Below are positions 57,381 through 64,000 of a stretch of 64,000 nucleotides of DNA, piece after piece. The notes below the pieces were generated by a model. That model was not told the origin of the DNA and did not search any database. It was given only the letters and a program-made list of their open reading frames with translations. Location of the stretch: contig BGZK01000075.1 in NCBI GenBank assembly GCA_005406025.1, forward strand, positions 62,001 to 126,000, given 5' to 3'. The first letter of the stretch is position 1. Every line of letters starts with the position of its first letter. Position numbers and translations under genes: made by a program. The DNA is from Eumeta japonica (lineage: Eukaryota; Arthropoda; Insecta; Lepidoptera; Psychidae).

Positions 57381-58645
57381 GTATAGAGTGGTGAAAAATG
57401 TTTTTTCGTATTTTATATACAAATACAAGATAATTTTTCATCATATTTTGTTAACATTTAATTACAATATATATTTGCTTTTTTGTTCAACAACTTATTG
57501 CCATATTGTAGGTAGTGGCCTAATCCCATTGCTGTAGAAATTTTGGTGCTTTCAATCAAAGCAGTTTTGACAGTCCTCTCTTGAAGTTAACCTAACACTA
57601 TCTAAAAAAAAAATCTGGGGAACCCGAAACATATGAAAATCTAAGGGTCCAAGCTCAGGGTTATATGATGTAGATATGCATTGTCATTTCCAGACCAAAC
57701 TCTCTCAATATTTGCTGAGTGACTAAAGATGTGTGTGGTCTAACGTCATCATGGTGAAAAATCACATCTTTTCTGTTGATCAATTCCAGCCGTTTTTTCT
57801 CTACTTCTAGCTTGAGTCTCAGCAGCTGTTGACAATAAAAATCCAAATTAATGGTTTTCCGACAGTAAAAGCTCATAATGAATAATCCCTTCCATTCCCA
57901 CCATACACTTAGCATCAACTTATTGCGAGTTGATTCGACTTTCGCTATAGTCTATGAAGCTTGCTTGCCTTTTGACTATGATTTTTTCGCATGTTCTGTC
58001 GTAGATTCATTTTTCATCACCAGTGTTCAATATTTTTAAAAATTGTTCAGTTTCATTACTTTTCAATAAAGAATCACAAATGAGTCACAATTCATTACAT
58101 CTATGTAACTTATGTCGTGTGGGACCCAAATATCTAGCTTTTTTGGTATATCCAGCTTTTTCAAATGGATCAAAACTGTTTTGTGGTCATCAATCTCCAG
58201 CTCTTCAGCTATGTCGTAAGACCTAATATGCTGATCTTGTTCCATTTTTCCGAAATGGCATCGAATTTATCCGTAACAGCTCGACCAGAGTGAGGTTCAC
58301 CTTCGACATCTAAATTACCTGACTGAAAACGTTTGAACCAGTTTTGTGCTACCATTACCGACACAATCAGGTCCATAAAGGTCACAAATGTTTTTCACGG
58401 CTTGTGCCACATTTTTCCCTTTTTTCTAGTAAAATTTCAAAGTTTAACAAATTTCTACATTAGATTCACTCATTTCAATGGACAGAAAAATAGAAAAATG
58501 GCACGACACCATTTTTACTTTTTACTTTTTTATAAATGTCAAATATTTAATATTATCAAAACTAGCCAGACAATCAGCAAAACCGAATAGATTTTATTGC
58601 AACTTTTATTTATGAAATACAAAAATTTTTCCCCAATGTAATATA
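57381..58645 (-). mobile_element. Mariner transposon copy C
   Basis: Ends gtatagagtggtgaaaaatg (57381) and, on the minus strand, tattacattggggaaaaatt (ending about 58645) are imperfect terminal inverted repeats. Length about 1.27 kb. Layout and protein remnants match copy A, so both descend from one lineage; this copy retains both ends. Confidence 0.85.
57633..58460 (-). pseudogene. Mariner transposase pseudogene (copy C)
   Basis: Minus-strand remnants in order: VAQNWFKRFQSGNLDVEGEP, whose GRP motif is altered to GRAV; RSYDIAEELEIDDHKTVLIH and KKLDIWVPHD (58245-58063); TGDEK, with the following Trp codon turned to a stop at 58007-58009; then VWWEWKG, LDFYCQQLLRLKLE, FHHDDVRPHTSLVTQQILRE in the frame 57918-57661; and a decayed SPDLAPSDYH reading PELGPLDFH near 57640. 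The first and second catalytic Asp and the third (LDFH) remain, but stops and frame changes, plus an inserted residue in IDDHKT, make it inactive. Confidence 0.85.
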
Positions 58646-60366
58646 TCTATCAATTTTCACACTTGTAACAAATAGCGACTCGTCAATTGTGGAATCTACT
58701 GCCCTCTTTATTCCATTTTAGTCCCATGAAATCTATTTTCTATGTGTATTTCAAGTCTTTTAAGAAAACTACTGTGTCTAGAACTTTTGTAATGTAATTC
58801 CTCCGCGTTCTGTGACAACACCTCCGGTTAATTAGAGCACTGCACCAAATTAAGTTTACGGTGAAAGTCAAACGAGCAGTTGTTACGATATATCGGTCCT
58901 CCTACGCCGTTTACGTTAAAAAAAAACCTGATAGGTGTGCGCCGAACTCGTTGCGGGTACATATAGTTCAATACTGCAGTTTTTTTTATATATTTAATAA
59001 TTTTAGACATTACTTTTATTATTATATAAGAAATATTTATAGAGATTATTAAATGACAAATTAATTTTCTAATTAAATACAACCGAAGTGTGGCTGTTTA
59101 CATATTGCGCAATTTATTGCAATTTTTTTTTCAGTTCAATTTTCTTCACTTTATTAATAGTATCCATGATTTAACGGAAATTTTGGAAATTTTTGGAATT
59201 CGGAAGCACATTTTTTAAGTGTGAAGGAAACATTCAATTATTGTATTCCACACTTTGGAAATTATACTTTAACAAGATATTATTAGATACGATTTAATAA
59301 AAATTTTTTCGACGTCTAATTTCACTTTTTCCATCAATATTTAATTTATTTGTTCTCAACTCCGCTACTTCCTATGACCGTGCCCAAATCTGTACGTCAA
59401 AGCAAACAGTCTTCGAGGTTACACTTCTGTGACCGATGCCACACGAATGAACGGACTGAGATAAAACGATTCATGGAATTGCATGTATAATTGGAAAAAT
59501 TAAACGAATTTAGCATTGTTTATATGTATAAATTCTTAACATTATTCCTAAACATGGATCACTAAAGATATAACATTTTATGGACATTCACGTTTTAATA
59601 GATACTTAAATGCGTAACACTAGGTTGCGAACGCATCGCCGTAACAAAATCTGTTATATTATTTATTACACAAGTTATATTGTGAAATTATTGTCATTAT
59701 CTAATTTGTGTTTTATTCATAAGATTACCAGTTAATTTATAAATTTTTATATAACTGCATATTATTATGAGGACCGAGGGAAAACGACTCTTAAAATTAT
59801 CGGTTTTTATTCACTTAAATTAATTTTTTTCTCTTAACTCAAATACTGGCAGACAAAATTTTAAAACACCATACTAACAAGTTTACTTTTTAAACCTAGC
59901 CGCTCAGGGTCAATGAATCAAAACTGGGTCAGAAGGCCGTAAAGCTTCGATCGGCAGCGTCGTGGGCAAAAACACGTACACCCAGCGTCTGTACGCTTGA
60001 GTAAGGAAATCTAGATCTAGCCAAAATACAGTCAATATATCTACATCATAATATTAAGATTTATTATCTGCTTAGAAAACATGAAGATGAAACTTACTCA
60101 TAATTTGTAATACCTTGAATTTTTAAAGTTGATAAATTGCTGAACCCACTATCATATGTGATTTGAAAACGATAAAAAAACCAAAATTTGAATTACTTAC
60201 CAAATGACATTACGATACGATACTAAATATATATCCATAATTTTCTCTATTTTGTGTTACAGTTTGATTCCAAAGTTAAATAAAATATTATAATGGTAGC
60301 GAAAAAAAAATCTATGTACGTACGTGAGAAGTTATACTTCTTTGGCGTAATTAAATTATTTTTTAA
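58646..60366. other. Unannotated stretch
   Basis: A GC-richer patch lies at 59890-60000 (ggcagcgtcgtgggcaaaaa) with a short frame G Q K A V K L R S A A S W A K T R T P S V C T L E, no splice support. Nothing else recognised. Confidence 0.35.
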
Positions 60367-60623
60367 TTGCATGCAATTTGTGAAGGCTTTTCTAAAGGTT
60401 TCTTATTTCTAAAGGTTCGATTGAATTTGAAAAATCGCCTTGAGCCGAAAATTTCCTCTGCTAATGGCGATTCTAACGAGCCCAATTTTGTAATTCTAGG
60501 ACCATCCACCTCGAGAGAAATGGGAAGGTATAAAATCCTCAAGGCAGAGGGTTGGGAGAGGGGTATAGCCCTTGCGGGTGTATGGTCACCTACTTAATGA
60601 TAATAAATTAAAAAAAAAAAAAC
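60367..60623 (+). repeat. Poly(A)-ended segment, possibly retroposed
   Basis: A 76-codon frame (TTG start; ..K I S S A N G D S N E P N F V I L G P S T S R E M G R Y K..) stops at 60595-60597. Within 10 bp follow aataaa and a run of 13 A's (60611-60623). Coding-like text followed at once by AATAAA and poly(A) is what a retroposed mRNA or retrotransposon 3' end looks like. No flanking duplication was found by eye, and the peptide is not recognised. Confidence 0.35.
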
Positions 60624-62639
60624 AGGAAATAGAAAATAAAGAAAGGATGTAATACGGGGGGATCGTAAGGACACAGGAAAAATATTCATAAATAAATAGG
60701 GAGTAAAGTAAAAACCTACCCCTTAAAGAGGATAAGTCACCTAATTGGTTACCTGGGGAATGTATATTTATATGAAAATATATAAAAAACAAAGGTGTAG
60801 TACTGAAGGTACTATACTAATAATTATAAAGAGATGAGCGAGAGAGGATGTAATATTTTGAAGACACCTAAAAGGTGACCTAAGGGCAAATTTCTAAAAA
60901 GAGCGAGAAAGAATACCAATCGACAGACAATGAGGCATTTATAAATTAATATTAATTTCCTTCAATTTTACTCATTAGCTAGTGGCAAACGTTATTGGTA
61001 CATCAGCTGTTATTGGTGGTCCGAAGTTGCTCGCTAAACTACTTGCAAAAAATTCATACGCAAACTTCAAGTTTTTGTGTCACCCCGATAAAAATTCATT
61101 CTCATCATTTTTTCATAACGCGCAAAAGAAATATAATTCCAAAAAATATATTACTAAAACTTCAACATAATACGAATAAAATAAAATCCCTAATACATAA
61201 TACTGAATACATACAACGCTATAATACAAAAACTCTTGGTAGCAAAAACGATATTGTAATATCATTAACTTCATAAGTCGGCTTCTTGGTAAAGCTCATT
61301 TATAAGTCCATTTCAAGACTAGTGGACTCTGAAAAATTGACAAATAGGCAAAGATCAAAGCCTGGCGATATAAAGTTCAGGTATAAAATGTTAGATATTC
61401 TCATCATTAATTCATTTACGTTTCTACTTTATAGAACGAAATATTTATGTTAATATAAGAATATACGCATTTTTAGAATATTAATTTTCTAAAGTACTTA
61501 TTATTGAAAATGAGTTATGTTGGTATGAAAATAGACGCATTTTTAAGAATATTATTTTTTTAATTGAAAAATGAATTTTTGAAAATTCAATTAAAACCTT
61601 TGTTATTCGAGTCGGTGCCAGCTACAGAAATTTAATCGATACGTGATCGATCTCAATTTACACAAATTGACATCGTTTCGACAAAAATACTTCACATTTT
61701 TTATTTATGCTTATAAATCTAGACGTTGATTTTAGTTATCTCTTATTAACTATTATTCTCATCATTTTGTTAGGATGATTTTCTTCATTTGCCATGCATA
61801 AACTGGAACACACTTCAAAAATATGTAATTAATTTAATTTAATGTTAGATTTTTAATAGTTGTTTATTTGTTTTTATTCTTTTCAAAAGTTAATTAGAAA
61901 TAATTTTTAATTATGTAATATTACCTTATCATTTAAATTATTATATAACAATAAAGTAATGTTTAAGTAATTAAAGTTCACAATTTAAGTAGCTTTTACT
62001 TTATATGTACTAGACCATGTTGTTGTCTTTTCTTTTATATAAAAAAAAAATGGAACACCAATTCTGATTCCCAATTTTTTGGTGGCATTCGTAACTATTC
62101 CATGGTTTCTATATTATTAGTTTGAGTGCAAGCACCCTCGGTATTGCATTTTGGCCAGGCGGTTGATTAAGTCGGTCGGTTAACAATATCTTCGAATTTT
62201 TCCGTTTTTTCGCCAACTCCCGGAAAGCAAAATGTTTTTTAACCCAAAACCCGTAAAAAGTATACATCTGTGATACTCTTATAAACGTGTTTATTTTCCA
62301 ATTTTCCAAACAACGGTGTATGTTTTATGTTATAGAGAAATATGTGAGAACACTTCGGAATACACGTTAATATAAATACAGCTTAAACGATTAAATCGGT
62401 TCAAACCGGTTAACGTACATAAACAATACAGACCTATCAACTATAAAACATTTTCTTTTTTTATGTTAAAACTGCCCTCACACGCCCTAACCTTATGAAA
62501 AGAGAGTCCGTGTCAACATGATTTTAAATGCCTTGTCTGCTCTGATATATTTGTCATTGATTGTATAATTCTAATACATTTTTTAGCCTTACGTGACGAA
62601 AACATAATTAAATTATAATCGGTTAGACAACCTTCATAT
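60624..62639. other. Unannotated stretch
   Basis: AT-rich. Frames at 60982-61170, 60995-61276 and 62109-62309 (-) have no motif. Confidence 0.35.
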
Positions 62640-63134
62640 AATCTTTTAAGGAGTTCCATTGATTATCATCAAATTCCACTACCAAGTTTTAGTCCATGAC
62701 GACTTCACAGTAACTCAAATATCTCAATACCCTAAAAGTTTCGTCCTACTGTCGTTTATGTGCTCATTGGATTTGAAGAGTTCCATCATTTTATCATAGA
62801 TTCTATTATCAGATCTTCAAGAAATGTGTAGATAAGTCTACCCATGAAGTACTTTTTTCCAACTCAAAAAAAATCATCGAAATCGTTTGGCGTGGAATTA
62901 TTCACACATTCGTCACGCATTTGTTTATGCAAATTGGACGATTTAATAGTTTTCTCATAAGTGTCATTATCAGAACACATCCAAAATTGTACAGAAGTCC
63001 TACTATAATACCCCTTTTCCAATAAAGGAAGAACCGTCGATATCGGTCTTAGTGATATACGATTATCGCTGAACATATATACAAAAAAATTCTGATGAAT
63101 CGATTAACTCCTCATTTCTTGAAGTTGGTTAAAA
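62640..63134 (+). repeat. GAAGTCGGTTAAAAA-type dispersed repeat, longest copy
   Basis: Opens ttttaaggagttccattgat, then aaatcatcgaaatcgtttgg (the 'catcaaaatcggttcagc' core), then cgctgaacatatatacaaaa and aactcctcatttcttgaagt tggttaaaaag. This order (ggagttcc start, aaatcgg core, aacatac tract, cctcctt..gaagtcggttaaaaa end) is a familiar lepidopteran repeat. A 70-codon antisense frame (63076-62864) is a by-product. Confidence 0.6.
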
Positions 63135-64000
63135 AGATTTTTATTGCTATAGTATAATAAAGACTTCATATTGAAAGGAGGCAGTTTATGAAATTAATTA
63201 TCTGAGATCGCGATTATTAACGATGTTTGTTATCAAACTATTAACTAAAATTAAGCCATTTTTGACAGCAAGAGATTTAATAAAATTTAGTTATCAAAAA
63301 TACCAGATGTATTTGTCTATAAAAAATACATGAAACAAAAGAAAACTAAGTACATTGACTACAAAAATATTTAATTTATGCATAATTTTTATATCTTTCA
63401 AATGATAGGGATAAATAATACAAACTAAAACACTATTCTGATTTTGATTAATATCCCAATCCCCGTTTTTAATAGCAAATATACGACTCGTGCTTTTTTG
63501 ATCAACACGTAAATGACTTTTTGGTTTTTGCTAATCGCTTGTTATTAAAGCCATTCTAAAGATACTTTGTTGTAAACATATCCTATTGCTACCCATCTGA
63601 TTTGTCCATTTTTGCATTTGAATTTTATTTTCCTATTGTTAAAATTTAGAGAAATCCTTATAAAATCATCGGGCGTCCTTGCTCAATAATTTCTCATCTC
63701 AAACAATTATTTCGTTGTGATTTTATAAAAATTGTATCATTGGATGTAGATGGTCATTATTCTTTTTAGTAGATTTCATAAAAACCTAACTCTTGTATTT
63801 GTCCTCATGACGCAACTTTTGAAAAATTTTGCTGTTTTCCGACTTAACTCGACGAGCTGAGTCAAAAAATACATATGGTTCAAAAGTTTATATGTGTATG
63901 TATTTATATGTACAATATAACGCGGGGCTTGTCAGCACGATAGCGTCTACAATTCTATAGAGATCTTAATGAAACTCAACATAAATGTTCTATTGACGAT
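63135..64000. other. Unannotated stretch to window end
   Basis: AT-rich, no frame of note. Nothing recognised. Confidence 0.35.

Overview
This window is strongly AT-rich and intron/intergene-like. It has no long uninterrupted reading frames, exons with GT..AG-type boundaries, and many dispersed repeats. It therefore looks like animal nuclear DNA. The repeat vocabulary points to an insect, most likely a moth or butterfly (inference). The clues are mariner copies, non-autonomous elements ending in CTAGT after a GCGGGC-type hairpin, the GAAGTCGGTTAAAAA-type repeat, the GGAC-microsatellite repeat with the 'gggttccgt' motif, and a dispersed 5S rRNA-like copy.

Protein-coding content is small. The best-supported coding sequence is a GC-rich, proline-rich exon at about 41740-42442 (+) that ends at a GTGAGA splice donor. 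About 13.5 kb upstream at 28135-28254 (+) is a convincing first coding exon: ATG, 40 codons, hydrophobic signal peptide, GTGAGT donor, preceded by a GC-rich promoter-like block. The two are on the same strand and phase-compatible, so they may be the 5' part of one secreted-protein gene continuing beyond the visible donor. I do not recognise the protein. Weaker exon candidates are 17247-17291 (-), 9158-9359 (-) and an open frame at 36104-36361 (+).

Mobile DNA explains most of the recognisable sequence. There are three dead mariner copies: 7170-8370 (+) and 57381-58645 (-) of one lineage, and 39065-40354 (-) of another. A 5'-truncated non-LTR retrotransposon at 54105-54372 (-) is flanked by an 18-bp target duplication. 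A second probable non-LTR 3' region lies at 52618-53218 (-). A Helitron-like family of about 1.15 kb has two long copies in opposite orientation (15046-16163 and 25093-26275) plus several fragments. Three other short families have two or three copies each.

Layout: 1-7 kb, repeats and unannotated DNA; 7-8.4 kb, mariner A; 9-17 kb, weak minus-strand exon candidates and Helitron-like copy 1; 20-21 kb, a long hairpin and the 5S-like gene; 25-26 kb, Helitron-like copy 2; 28-42.4 kb, the putative two-exon gene with its intron full of repeats, a 46/48-bp minisatellite and mariner B; 44-47 kb, an inverted pair of one repeat family; 48-55 kb, Helitron-like and LINE fragments; 57-58.6 kb, mariner C; 60-64 kb, a poly(A)-ended segment and repeats.
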